This document shows, in pieces, positions 34,532 to 46,039 of a DNA stretch of 64,000 nucleotides (its first letter is position 1; the number at the start of each line of letters is the position of its first letter). Origin of the DNA: Phalacrocorax aristotelis. Taxonomy: Eukaryota; Chordata; Aves; Suliformes; Phalacrocoracidae. A program made the translations under genes and the position numbers. The notes beneath the pieces are model-generated. The model saw only the letters and a list, made by a program, of their open reading frames with translations. It searched no databases and was not told where the DNA came from. The stretch is from positions 110,010 to 174,009 of the forward strand of contig NW_027441311.1 of NCBI RefSeq assembly GCF_949628215.1. Reading direction: 5' to 3'.

Positions 34532-34747
34532 CATAGCCTTCTCTGAGGCCTCATCACCACACTGTGTCTCTCCCGCAAAGCCTACATGGAACATGTGCAA
34601 AAACTAAAGGAAGAAGATACATGCTACGATATTACCCAGAACAGCAACCTACCCACGCCGATTCCCGTTCTCACACAGCTTTTCTTTGACAGCTTGCCTG
34701 CCCAGCCTCTGTCAGTTCCAGCTGCCGCTTTGAGGCTCACCCATCAC
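34532..34747 (-). other. Exon-like segments F3, G3 (minus strand, partly decayed)
   Basis: G3 34698-34747 is again exactly 50 nt, with acceptor TTACAG but a GC donor and a stop in the G1/G2 frame. F3 (34532-34594) has lost its acceptor AG (reads CAC) yet keeps a GTGAGC donor. Confidence 0.45.
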
Positions 34748-34799
34748 CTGTAACACACAAGTAACACAGGTCACTTTTACCTTCGCTATCAACACAACA

Positions 34800-35200
34800 C
34801 CTCAGAAAGAACCACTACTTCAGCGCACCGATCACCTCTCGTCCTGCTCCGCTCCCCTCCTGTGTCCAGCTCACACTTGGCTCATTCCTTACTGCCTTCT
34901 AACCCCCCAAAACACACTGCAGAGTCATTCAGCCGTCAGTCACATCTTCCTTCTATATACCACACACCGTCCTACCTTCTTACAGCATTTCCCCGGCTTT
35001 CCTCTGTCACCCTGAACAACTCCTCCTCTGCCTCTGGAAAAAAAGGACATGGTGGAAGTCACCTGGATGCACAGCAATAGCTTACACGATCCATAGGTCT
35101 TGCTCCCATGTAGGAATACCATGTAGAGCCCAGCTACCACCTGCCATTAAAGGACATACGTTAACTCAAGCATCACACCCTGTACACGTACAAACCTGAA
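34800..35200 (-). other. E-type unit with exon-like segment E3 (34976-35033)
   Basis: 58 nt with TTTTTTTTCCAG acceptor and AAG|GTAGGAC donor. The unit aligns with 16860-17240 beyond the exon on both sides. Confidence 0.5.
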
Positions 35201-35734
35201 GACCATTAGCATGTACTCTCAGCTAGCACTCTAGCTGCCAGCTACAGTCATCTTCTTAGCATCTACAAAATACTACTAAAGTTACTGACCTTTCCCATTG
35301 CTTTTGGCTATTGGCTCTGCACAAGCCTACACAGGGTTTTACAGAAGTCTATTGATATTAACTATACACTTGTATTGCTCTTCTTTTCCTAAAGAAACAG
35401 CATATATAAATTGCCATACATAAATGCATACAGAACACTCACCCTAATCCCTACCACATCTTATCAATACCCTTAACAGTTCATGTCAACGCCTTCCAGA
35501 TTACACAAGAGAGTTTATGAAAATAATTTTAAGATTCAGTGAGGTTGAGAATTCCAATAATAAAAAGAAACATACTCAAAACTAAAAAGAAAAAATAACA
35601 GAACAACATACTATCAAGCCATCTTACCACACCTGAACCTCCAATGCAGTATTAGATAAGGAAAAACATATAAGTTTAGACACAAATGATTTTTCAAATT
35701 TAAATGCCACCAACCCTTATTGAGTTCTAAAAGC
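35201..35734. other. AT-rich DNA without recognised features
   Basis: Composition shifts sharply to AT-rich. Nothing identifiable. Confidence 0.5.
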
Positions 35735-36005
35735 CTTACCTCTCACAAGCATCTGCATGTCTTTAAATATCAAGACATACCTATCCAAAATATTGAAACA
35801 GCTCAAAAATTACAATTAAGCACAGGAACACCAAAGCACCCACACTGGAGAAACCCAGGAGGGAAGGGAGCTCCCTCCCCAGAGGCTGTGGCTCATATAC
35901 CCCGGGCCCTGCCCGCCACCCTTCCCACAATCACCTGGGAAAGGGGAGGGGTGAACCACCACAGGGTATAAAGGCAGCTGAAGGAACAGCAGGGAGTTTT
36001 CTCAC
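35735..36005. promoter_or_regulatory. Promoter-like block, TATA copy
   Basis: Partner of 27121-27420. On the plus strand GGGTATAAAGGCAGC (35965-35979) is a good TATA box with a likely start near 35995. On the minus strand a donor GAG|GTAAGG (exon side from 35740) lies upstream of segment E3, so the block could be bidirectional and could supply the first exon of the minus-strand exon-like series. Confidence 0.6.
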
Positions 36006-36640
36006 GTGCTTTATGTTTACAGTGTGGAAGACAACAAAAAGAGCGGTTCTTACTGCAATTGTACTACCACTTGGTTTTCTTCCCCTATGTGTATGGCATC
36101 AGCAATGTGGCCAGGTAAGAAATTAAACTTCATTTTCCTGGGATGTATACAGGGGAAAAACCATGTCTTACTAATTTATATAGAAGAGCAGCTCCTGGAT
36201 TATAACACTATTATGACCATTAGTTGTATGTTTTGCTTTTCTGTAAAACAGAAGAGTTATACAGTTATGGTTCATTTCTAGCAAAACCACACATACTGTC
36301 TACATACTAGCAGAGCTATAGTCTAGATATGACTGAATGGCAAAGTGAATTAAATATCTGGTTCCAATGAAATTATTTTCTTTAAATCACTGATAATTCA
36401 GAGCAATTTTGTCACTGTCTGACTGATTTGCTTAAGAGACTGATAGCAGTCTCAAAGGACAAAAATTACAAAAGGGAAATACAGGAATTGTATCAAAAGT
36501 TATATGAAGCGTCCTAATGAGCATATAAGCAGCTAAATAAAGAACAAAAGGGGAAGTGCCATAAAAACTCATCGAGACGTGTGTTGCTAAAAATAGATCC
36601 AGGTTATTGATTCTCCAAGAATCTCAAGAGACGATCAGAG
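36006..36640. other. AT-rich DNA, possible short transcript start
   Basis: A 91-codon open frame (36006-36281) begins just after the TATA block but matches nothing I know. A donor-like CCAG|GTAAGA occurs at 36113. AATAAA-type sequence occurs near 36536. Confidence 0.35.
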
Positions 36641-39400
36641 CCACCCGTAGACATTTTTGGGGTACCAGATAGCAAAGAGAAACATACAATAAGACAGAAA
36701 ACAAATTAATTACTGCAGAGTACAAAGATGGCTTTAGGAAAGGTTCTGGCAGAACAAGAGGCGTTGTCACAGGGATAGGAATAGTTTCTAATGGACCAGA
36801 GAAACTAAAGCAGTGGTGAGAATGCAGGAAGCTCAAAAGGGAATTGACCAAACTAACAGATATTCTCGGGGGAGCTGGAACGGGGGGCGGCAAAGAATTG
36901 AGGAAAGAAAAAAGTGATCAGGGTAACAGATACTGACTCAGGAATAGAGCTGGAGGGTAAAGAGGGGGGAAAAGTGCCCTTCTGAGCTAGAACAGGGCCC
37001 TGGGCTATCTCTATGAGGGGATGTCTCGTGGGAACTCAGCAAACGGAGCAGAGGAGTCCCGAGGGAGCCCAAGACACCAAAGCAGCCTTGGAGCTGGAGC
37101 CTGAGGAGAGTCTAGGAAAGGACCGTGACTAGGATAGAAGATGTCCTGAGGAAGGCAGAGAGACAGAAAAGTATTTGGGGATGTGACAATTACATCCAGA
37201 GGGCATCTGAGCTCAGTAAACGCAACGTGAGAAAGCCAGGGAACAAATAGAGGCACAAACAGAAGGAAGAAAGGACAGAATGACTGCTGTGCGCAGCATA
37301 CACAGACTCGGGAAACCTTCAGATGGTGAGAGAGGGGTGCGAGTGCCACGGCAAAGCTAAAAGCGCGCAGAATGCGACCTCAAAGGGGCCGGTAGGTGTT
37401 GCGGCGCCCTGAGGGGTCCCGGGTGAGGCGCAGAGACAAAAGAATGCTCTGGGAAACGAGGATACGGTCTGGAGGGGTGTGACCAGATTACAGATCTCCT
37501 CAGGAGCCGGGGACCGGCCGGAGGTACCGTAGTCAGCAGACGGTACGCTAAGAGCGCTCCGAGGCACAAGCAAACCCGACGACTGGGTTCAGAGATAACA
37601 AGGGAAGACCAAAGTCTGCTACTGAGCTAAAACAGGGTTGTGGGACGCAAAGGGGCTCTCTGGACACACGGTGACTGGGAGCGGAGGGGTCACGAAAGGC
37701 TCGCGGGGTAAGAGATTGAAAAGGAGAGTAAATGCTACCAAAATGCTGTGGAGCACAGGGAAGGTCTCGGGAGGCATCCTAGACGGCATAGAAAAGAAAA
37801 AGATTGCTCTTTTTTGGGAACAGATGTCTCGGGAGAGGTGCGATTGCGACAAAAATGTGCTGTTGGGGAACATCTAAGACGGTGAGGTAAAAGGACAATG
37901 AGGTAAAAGAAGAAATTTTAAAAGCTGACACGCTAACAAAAGACAAGAAATGATTCAAGTGCTAATACAGCCAATGGATAACATTAGGCAGAGGAGTTAA
38001 AAACTGATAGTAAAGAAATAGGGAAAACCATAAAACACCAAAGGCCAAGTGACTTGGAGATGTAGGGGAAAAAATAATCAAGTGCGGGATGTTAGAAAAA
38101 CAAAGAGAAAAATGAAAAGACAGACAGGAAACTGAAACGGGAGCGGAAAGAAAGTTAAAATGCAGCGGTACTAATGAAAGACAAGAAATAATTCTGAGAA
38201 ACAGCAAAGGGAATAAAAGTAGACAGAACATTTAGGAAGCAAGAGATTAGGAAAAGGAAGGGTAAAAATAGATAGGGACAGCCATCTAAAAGAGACAGCA
38301 AATTTTAAAAGCTGTGACGCTAAGGGAAGAGAAGAAATAATTTTTAAAAGACAGCAAAGGGAGAAAAAATTGGCATAGAAAAGGTTTAAAAAGCAAGGGG
38401 GATTATGGAACTAAAGATAAAATTTAAAACATACGGGCAGCAAACAGATGGATGAAGAAAACTGGCGAAGTGATGGTGTTAAGGGAAGACATATACTTGA
38501 AAGAAAGCAGAGCAAAATAAGCACAGGAAACGGGCTAAAGGAAGAAATCTAAAAAGTGACAGGGATTAGGGAAACCGAGAGCAAACTATTAATAATAGGG
38601 ATGGAAAACCGAAAAATATTATAAAAGCAAAGGTACTGCTACTAAGGACAAGAAATAACTAAAACATAAAGACACTAGATAAAATTGTACAAAATTTTAG
38701 AGGCAAATACAATTCAAGAAATGAGGAAAAAAATTAAAAATAGCAACAGTCAAGTAAAATGGAAATGTAGAAAGTAAGTGGAAAAAGCAAGGTCATTAGT
38801 GAAAGAGAAGAAATAACTTTTTTAAACTTCCAAAGGAATGAGAGTTAACTTATAAATAACATTTAAAAAGGAAGGGCTTATAGGGAAATAAAAGAAAAAA
38901 TTAAAATTAAAACAGAGACGGTAACCTAGAAGGGAGGTAGAAAGGAAATGGAAAAAGCGAGGGCGCTAAAGAGAGACGAGAAATAATTTTGCAAAGACAG
39001 CAAAGAGAACTGAGGTTGCTGGAGAAAGAAAGCCTAGCCAGCAGTGCGTATTAGGAAATAAAGACAATCTTATGCAATAAGGACAGTGACCCAAAACAGA
39101 CATGAAAAGGAAATGTAAAAAGCGAGAGCGCTATGAAAAATAATTGAGAAGTAACACCGGCGAACGAGACAAAAGTAGGAAAGTTTAAAAGCCGAGGGAT
39201 TAAGAGACAATAACAACTGAAAAATAGTAACAGAAATAAAACACAGACATAAAATTTTAAAAGCGGTGGTGCTAAGGAAAGCTGAAAATGAACAAGTGAC
39301 CACAGTAAAGGTGACAACGGTACACAAAAAGAACACGATAAACGCAAGGGTGGTTAGGGTACCACTGGAAAAAAATTGAAAGGGATTGAATAAGGAGTTC
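36641..39400. repeat. Purine-rich degenerate tandem repeat, period about 140-170 bp
   Basis: Anchors of the type GCTAAnGGAAGACAAGAAATAATTT recur near 37924, 38162, 38310, 38630, 38787, 38958, 39124 and 39263. The region is strongly A/G-rich on the plus strand. The same character resumes at 42426 after the CR1 block. No gene is seen. Confidence 0.75.
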
Positions 39401-39655
39401 AGCTATCTCAAAGGGGGAAAAGCATTCTTCCTTGGGAATTTGCAGGGCTCGGGGAGGCGGCTTTAAGGGAGACTTGGAGGGGAAGGGATATAGCCAGGCT
39501 CGCTAAAGAAGAGCCTAGGGGCGGCGTGCCGAGCTCGAGGGTGAAATCAATATCCCACCTTGAGCAGGTCTACCCCGATGCACACAGCATAGATGCCGTA
39601 AGGCAGGAGATAGAAGCTGTTTTGCAGCAGGATAGCTTTGATTTTCTTGCCGTCG

Positions 39656-40035
39656 CAGACATCGCAGCATCGTAGAACGTTCTGGGTCAGAAGGGACCCA
39701 CGAGGATTAGAGTCCAACTCCTTTCCCTGCACAGGACAACCCCAAATTCACCCCACGCCTCCGATGGTGTTGCCCTAGTGCTGCTTGATTATTGTCAGGC
39801 TTGGTGCTGTGCCTGCTTCCCTGGGGAGCCTGTTCTGTGGCCCTCTGAGTGAAAAACCTTTTCCTAATACCCACCCTAAACCTCCCCTGGCCCATCCTCC
39901 TGCCGTTCCCTCAGGTCCTATTGTTGGTCACTGGAGAAAAATGATCGGCGCCTGCGCCTCCTCCACCCCTTGTGAGGAAGCTGCAGAGGGAGATGAGGTC
40001 TCCCTGTCTCTAGGCTTAATAAACCAAGTGACTTT
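39656..40035 (-). mobile_element. CR1 LINE 3' fragment (minus)
   Basis: Contains the standard antisense CR1 3' phrases (AGAAGGGACC...GAGTCCAACTCC, GGGAGCCTGTTCTGTGG, CTAAACCTCCCCTGG). Truncated at its 5' side and abutting a plus-strand CR1. Confidence 0.85.
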
Positions 40036-42425
40036 AGCTGCTCCTAGTACGGTTTCTCACCAGATGCGGTGGGATGCCTCGTACAATTCGAGTGCTGCGA
40101 TGGATGGCTCTAATCTCTTACGAAGGGTTAGGCAAGGAAGGAGATGTGGTGGGGTGGCTCTGTACGTTAGGTAGTGTTTTGGTTGTAGAGAGCTCAATGA
40201 TTGGGAGATGAGGTTGACGGCTTATGGGTAAGGATGAGGGGAAAGGCCAAGGAGGCAGATATCCAGCTGGGGGTCTGCTGTAGACCACCTGACTGTAATG
40301 AAGAAGTAGCTGAAGAATTCTACAGGCAGCTGGCAGAACTCTCCCACTTGCTACCCCTTATTCTCATGGGGCACTTGAACTTACCAGATGTCTGCTGGAA
40401 AGAAAACGCAGCAGAGGAAACTGTCTAGGAGGTTCATGGAGCACGTGGAAGGTAACTTCCCGAGGCAGCTGGTAAATGAGCCTACTGGGGAGGTGCCTCG
40501 ACTGACCTGCTCTTTAGAAACAGAAGGACCGGTGGGAGATGTGGGGGTTGGAAGCCATTTTGCGCCTAGCGACTGCACCCTGATGGAATTCCTGATGCCT
40601 GGCAAAATAAGGAAGGGGGGGTGGCAAAATCTATACCGTGGACTTGCGGAGGGCAGGCTTTGGACTCTTCGGGACGCTGGTTGAAAGGGTTCCTTGGGAG
40701 GAAGTCCTGAAGGGCTAAGGGGTCCTGGAAGGCTGGACGTTGAAGAAGGAAATCTGGAAGGTGCAGAACCAGGTTGTCCCTGTGCGCAGTAAGACAAACG
40801 GGCAGGAAGATGACAGGCCTGGCTGAACAGAGAGCTTTTGCGGTGGCTCGGGGGGCGGGGGGAAAGGAGAGTTTACTGCTTTTGAAGAATGGGTAGGCAA
40901 GTCAGGAACAGAACACAGAGCTTGTTATGCCAATCGGAGAGCAAACCAGGAAGGCGAAAGCCCAGCTAGAACTCAACTGGCCACTGTTGTTAGAGGTAAA
41001 CAAAACATGTTTTTACAAAAATGTTAACAACAGGCAGAGAGCCAAGGAGAATCTCCATCCTCTATTGGATGCAGGGGGAATGCTGCCGCTAAGGAAAAGG
41101 TTGAGGTACTTGAGGCCTTCTTGGCCTCAGTCTCTAGTAGCCAGGCTGTTTATCACCAGGGTAGTAATGGTTCACCTTCAGTGAGCTCACCAGGCATGTG
41201 CGGGATGACCAGGGGATCAGGCCCAGACACCGCAGGTTCTGCCTGACCAACCCAGTCTCCTTCTATGACCAGGTGACCCACCTAGTGGATGAGGGAAGGG
41301 CCGTGGATGTTATCTACCTGTACTTCAGTAAAGTCTTTGACACTCCCTCCCACAGCATTCTCCTGGAGAAGCTGGTGGTTCCTAGCTTGGACGGGTGTAC
41401 TCTTTGCTGAGTACAAAACTGGCTGGATGGCTGAGCCCCAAGAGTAGTGGTGACAGAGGTTAAATCAAATTTGTGGCTGGTCATGAGCGTTGTTCCCCAG
41501 GGGTCAGCTTTAGGACTAGTCTTGTTCCATGTCTATATCAAGGATCTGAATGAGGGGACAGTGTGCCTTCAGTAAGTTTGCAGATGATATCAAGTTGGGC
41601 AGGAGTGTTCATCTGCTTGAGGGTAGGAAGGCTCTGCATAGGGATGTGGACAGGCTGGGCCCATGGCATGAGGTCACCTCTATGAGAATTAACAAGGCTG
41701 AGTGCCGGGTCCTGTGCTGGGGTCACAACGACCCCATGCAATGCTACAGGCTTGGGGAAGAGCGGCTGGAAAACTGTGCGGCAGAGAAGGACCCGGGGGT
41801 GCCGGTTGACAGCCGGCTGAACGTGAGCCGGCGGTGCGCCTGGGTTGGCAAGGAGGCCGATGGGGTCCTGCCTTGTATCAGAAATAGCGTGGCCAGCAGG
41901 AGTAGGGAAGTGATCGTACCCCTGACTTGGCACTGGTGAGGCCGCACCTTGAGTATCGTGTTCCCTTTCGGGCCCTTCAGTACAAAAAGGACATTGAGTA
42001 GGTGGAGTATGTCCAGAGAAGGGCAACAAAGCTTGGGGAAGGGTCTGGAAAACAAGCCTTATGAAGAGCGGCTGAGGGAACTGGGGTTGTTTAAGTCTGC
42101 AGAAGAGGAGGCTCAGAGGAGGTTGTAGTGAACTGGGTGTAGGTTCCTTTTCCCAAAGAGCTAGCGATTGGACAAGAGGAAATGGTGTCGAGTTCCATCA
42201 GGGAATGATCAGATAGGGTATTAGGAAAAATTTCTTTACCCGAAGAGTCGTCAGGTATTGGAACAGGCTGCCCAGAGAGGTGGGGCAGTTGCCCTCCCTG
42301 GAGGCGTTCAAAAGATGCGTATACGTGGCACTTTAGGACGTGCTTTAGGAGGCACTGTAGTGTTGGGTTGATGATTGGACTCAATGATACCACAGGCCTT
42401 TTCCAACCTTATTACCTCTATAAAA
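40036..42425 (+). mobile_element. CR1 LINE, plus strand, 5'-truncated (about 2.4 kb)
   Basis: Broken ORF2 with an endonuclease segment (40060-40430) and reverse transcriptase motifs at 41200-41400 (a YLYFSKVFDTPSHSILLEKL stretch). Later RT and C-terminal blocks run to about 42120, and the 3' end is a CR1-type GGTTGATGATTGGACT...CTTTTCCAACCTT (42366-42411). Many stops and frameshifts. 40937-41285 is identical to part of the second CR1 at 47.2 kb. Confidence 0.93.
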
Positions 42426-43070
42426 AAAGTCACCTTGATAAAATATTTTAAAAGCAATGGGGTGCACGAACAACAAATAACCCTTAAAATTAGGGATTGG
42501 CAGCTTCGTAAAACTAAACCTATAAAGAGAATTTTAAAAGCAATGGGGTAAGGGTCAGACAGGAAAAAGTAAGAAATAGGGTCCACAAACTAAATCAATG
42601 AAGACAAACAAAATTGAAAAAGTGATTTAGTTGAGGACAGGCAGGAAGAAACAAACGTGGACGCGGAACTGAACGTAGACAGACAGCGCAAATGTAAAAA
42701 TCAACGGGGTTCTGGCCACGTGGGTAGAAGTTAAATATCAAGAGAGGGAGACAGATGGATGGCCACAGAGAAAGGACGTAGGAAGAGCAAGCCGGGGCAG
42801 AGCAGAGGGAGTCACTGAAATGGAGATAGGTCGCTGGGTAGAGGCAGACCTAGAAATGCAATTTTTACAAGTAATAGGGAAGAAAGAAATAATAGCAGGT
42901 GTGGAGCCAGAAAAGGAGAGGTATAGAAAGGACACATAGAAGGCGATGGGGTGCAGGGCAGTGTTGGCAGAAGACCAAAAAGCTTTGGTGAGCTGTGCAG
43001 CCTGAGAAGGAGACAGAGGCAGGGACAGGCAAGGAGGCAGACAGACACCGGGAAAAGCATAGCAGGGATA
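42426..43070. repeat. Purine-rich repeat, continuation
   Basis: TTTTAAAAGCAATGGGGT recurs at about 42447 and 42531, resuming the repeat seen before the CR1 block, so CR1 inserted into it. It is followed by AGG-rich sequence without a gene. Confidence 0.6.
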
Positions 43071-43990
43071 GGCCCAGATGCATGGGAGGAGCTGTGCGAC
43101 TCACTGCAGCTCCTGTTGTGGGCAGGACACCTTCACAGCCCTGAGGTTTCTCTCTCTCCCTCTGCCCCTTCCCCCTCCACAGTGCTGGCTGCCCAAACCA
43201 TGCCCCTCCCGGAGCAGGAGGCGGGTGCCCCGACACTCCTCTCCGACCGTGTTTCCTGGACACACGGGGGCCAACGCACATAGCCAACAGAGCTGCTGAT
43301 ATCCTCTTACCTTGTGCTGGTGGCGTGCTCTGGCCAGGATGGATCCTTCCTTGCTCAACGACACGCTGTTCCTTGCTGGAGGCAGCTGCCTGTGGAACAC
43401 CCTTCCTTTCACTCCTCAGCCAGCTCCTGCAGGCAGGAGTGTCCAGGCAGCCCTCTCCCCAGCTAGAGCCCCTTGGCACAGCAGGGCCAGCCCTGTCCTC
43501 GGACTCACCGGCTGCATCCAACAGCACATCATCTTCTCCCTTGGACCCAACTGCAGCCACTCACCCCGAAGCCCAGGGGCTGCAAACGCATCTGGGAATG
43601 GGCAGGAGGCAGCGAAGCCTCGTCCCTTCACACGCGTCAGATATGGTTGCAGTGAGCTGGCTACCAGGGTCAGCACCCAAAAGCAGTGTGACAGAGGAAA
43701 AAGAATAAACAGGGAGGAAGGACAGAGGAAAGAGCCGGAACCAGAAACAAAGAGGTGAAGCGTACAGGGCAGAACTGGCAAAAGAGCAACAACTTTTGGG
43801 GCACCAGAGAGGTAGGTGGACCAGAATCGGGGATTTGGGGGTGTATTAGTGCTGTGGCAGCAGCTCTCGCTCTGCGAGCGCAGCCCTGCAGGAGCAAGTC
43901 ACCAACTGGGAGGATGGGCCCTGACTTGGAGCGGAAAAGGGATAAGGGGCAGCTTTAGAAAGCGCTTTTATAACTTCAGTACGTATGAAG
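43071..43990. other. GC-rich unidentified DNA
   Basis: A pyrimidine tract ending CCTCCACAG|TG near 43182 looks like a plus-strand acceptor, and open frames follow on both strands. No domain is recognised and no donor-acceptor pair convinces me. Confidence 0.35.
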
Positions 43991-44799
43991 GGGGGGGTTG
44001 AGCTTCTGAAACCGTTCTATAAATAGTGTTTTTCTTAGTGTTGTAAAAACCCTATATAGCAGAGATATTTACACTGACGTATCTACCTAAATATATGTAT
44101 ATTCAGGGAATACATAGATGTTTTATAACTTAATATCTGTTTACACTATCTATTGTGACTATATCTATATACATCTATAGAATATTTATGCATCTATCTA
44201 TTTAGACATACCGATCAACACTTATCAGAGCTTCTATTTAGCTATCTGTTTAAACTTACATATATCGTCACTAATTTTACACTTCTCTATTTAGACTGAG
44301 ATATCTACTTTTCTCTATACCTGTTTACACTTATTTTATTATCTTTATTTAGATTACATAGGATATCTAACAGAAGGGTTGGACTAGATGATCCCTGAGA
44401 ACCTTCCAACCTGTGACCCTGCGGTAGGCTTATTATAGAACACACACTAAATTCAGATAGCTTTATCCAGTCAGATGACTTCTTATATATTTTGAAAACC
44501 AATATTAACTTATAAATAAAAAAAAACTTTTAAAAAAACTTTTTACCTACTGTATAGTACAAAGAACTTTAAATTTTTTATATTCCAATTAGAAACATGT
44601 ACAGACTCTTAAAATATAAAAAACTTGTATAGATATAATTTTTTTGTGCATTTTAAACTCTATATAGAGGAAGGCATTCAAAATAGGAAAAAAAACCCTT
44701 TTCCTTTATTGCAATGCCACACACCCATACTTATAGTTTATAATATTTAATAATCCCCCCACGACTCTTTGGGGAGGGACCCCCCATTACACCCCCATC
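43991..44799. other. AT-rich DNA with a CR1 3' end at 44372-44425
   Basis: Low-complexity TATC/TCTA-rich sequence (44080-44340). GGGTTGGACTAGATGATCCC and CCTTCCAACC (44375-44411) are the CR1 3' signature, plus strand. The remainder to 44799 is A/T-rich and featureless. Confidence 0.7.
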
Positions 44800-45392
44800 T
44801 GTAACAGGTTAGCAGGATTCCTATGCACAAAATTCACCCAACATATGATATTTCAAAAGCACAACAGTATTTATTGCTCTGTTAGAGCCTTGCAGAAGCA
44901 GTTACTAGCATATTGTTTTCCCCTCATCGGAGTCTGACCAACCTGACTATGCCCGAGACACTGCCGAGCAGGAGGGTGACTGTGAGCACAGTCATCGTGG
45001 AGAAGGGAGGTACGCATGGCACCTTCAGGGTGTCCCCTGTGGTTCCCAGAGCGTGCTCTGTCTCCCCCCCTCTCTCTGCTTTGAGCCGCCCCTTTTTATA
45101 CCCTCAGCAGATTCAAGGCAAAAGTACTGCCTAGACGTTGCCGCACGCGTGGCCGGCACATGCAACCAGGCCTGCCGGGTACGTGCTCTGCCAGCTAACG
45201 GCGGTTCTGGGGTTGCAACAACATATTGTGCAATGACATTCCTCCCGCTTCCCCCCTTGGAGGTTGCGTTCTCACAGCTGTGTTCAGCTTGTGATTCTTC
45301 CACTGTGGCCCTACACTGACCACCATCTAAAATCCCTCACGCACCATCCCCCCTCACCTGCTGCTCTGCTGCATCATTTCCCCACACATAGT
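44800..45392 (-). mobile_element. LTR-like element (minus strand)
   Basis: Read on the minus strand it starts TGTGTGG, has TATAAAAAGG near 45094-45105, then a polyadenylation signal AATAAATAC near 44870, and ends CTGTTACA at 44800. That is followed after GA by TGGGGG, a possible primer-site start. Borders are tentative, no target duplication was found and no internal genes are seen. Confidence 0.5.
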
Positions 45393-46039
45393 GACATTAG
45401 TGTGCCCCGAGTAACAGGAAGCAAGCATGGGTGGGGACGTATTTACTGAGCATACCGAGATGCTTTCATCAAGGTGTTGGAAAAACAAATATCTAACTAT
45501 ATGTCACCATATTAAAAAAATGGGAGCAGATGAAAATACAAACTGCTGTCAGCCTAAGGCATAGTCTATCAGTTCAGTCAAAGGAGGTTTCTAAGTAAAT
45601 GGATCAGCTTGAAACACAACATATCCTTTACAGCTTAAGTGAGTAGCACACTTAAACACTATTAACAGCTATTTATACTAAAAATCTGATCAAAATGGTA
45701 CCACACTAAATATTCTTGCTGGTGTTAGAAGCAGCCTCATCCCTTCCTTACGGCACTGCCGCAGGGAGATAACCCTATGAGACTGCAGGGCACTGCTATA
45801 GCGTACCAAGAACCTATGCTTACCGATTCACCACCACAGCTACAGCTCTTTCGCTGCTGCTGCTGCACATCATGCTTACTCAATGAAGGCCAAAGTGTCA
45901 AACCTAAAGGAATAAAATCAGGGGAACACAGCTGCCCTTCTGAAGGCAGGCTGCTTGGGGTGAGGGGGGCAGCTGTGCGTCGGGGCACAGGGCAGCCAGG
46001 CAGACCAGGTGCCAGTGGCTGACCTGCAAAGGAGTTGTG
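45393..46039. other. Unidentified DNA
   Basis: AT-rich then mixed sequence. No gene or repeat recognised. Confidence 0.45.

Larger units (their letters stand above)
33442..34800. repeat. Tandem module, copy 2 and extra G-F units
   Basis: Second 1.39-kb module, followed by a third G-F pair. TTAAAACCCC near 33670 replaces the TTTAAAAG of module 1 near 32270. Confidence 0.7.

Noticed and set aside
36006-36281. 91-codon open frame after the TATA block, with a hydrophobic stretch in another frame
   Set aside because: No family match, contains a donor-like site and lies in AT-rich DNA; not enough to call a gene or an env fragment.
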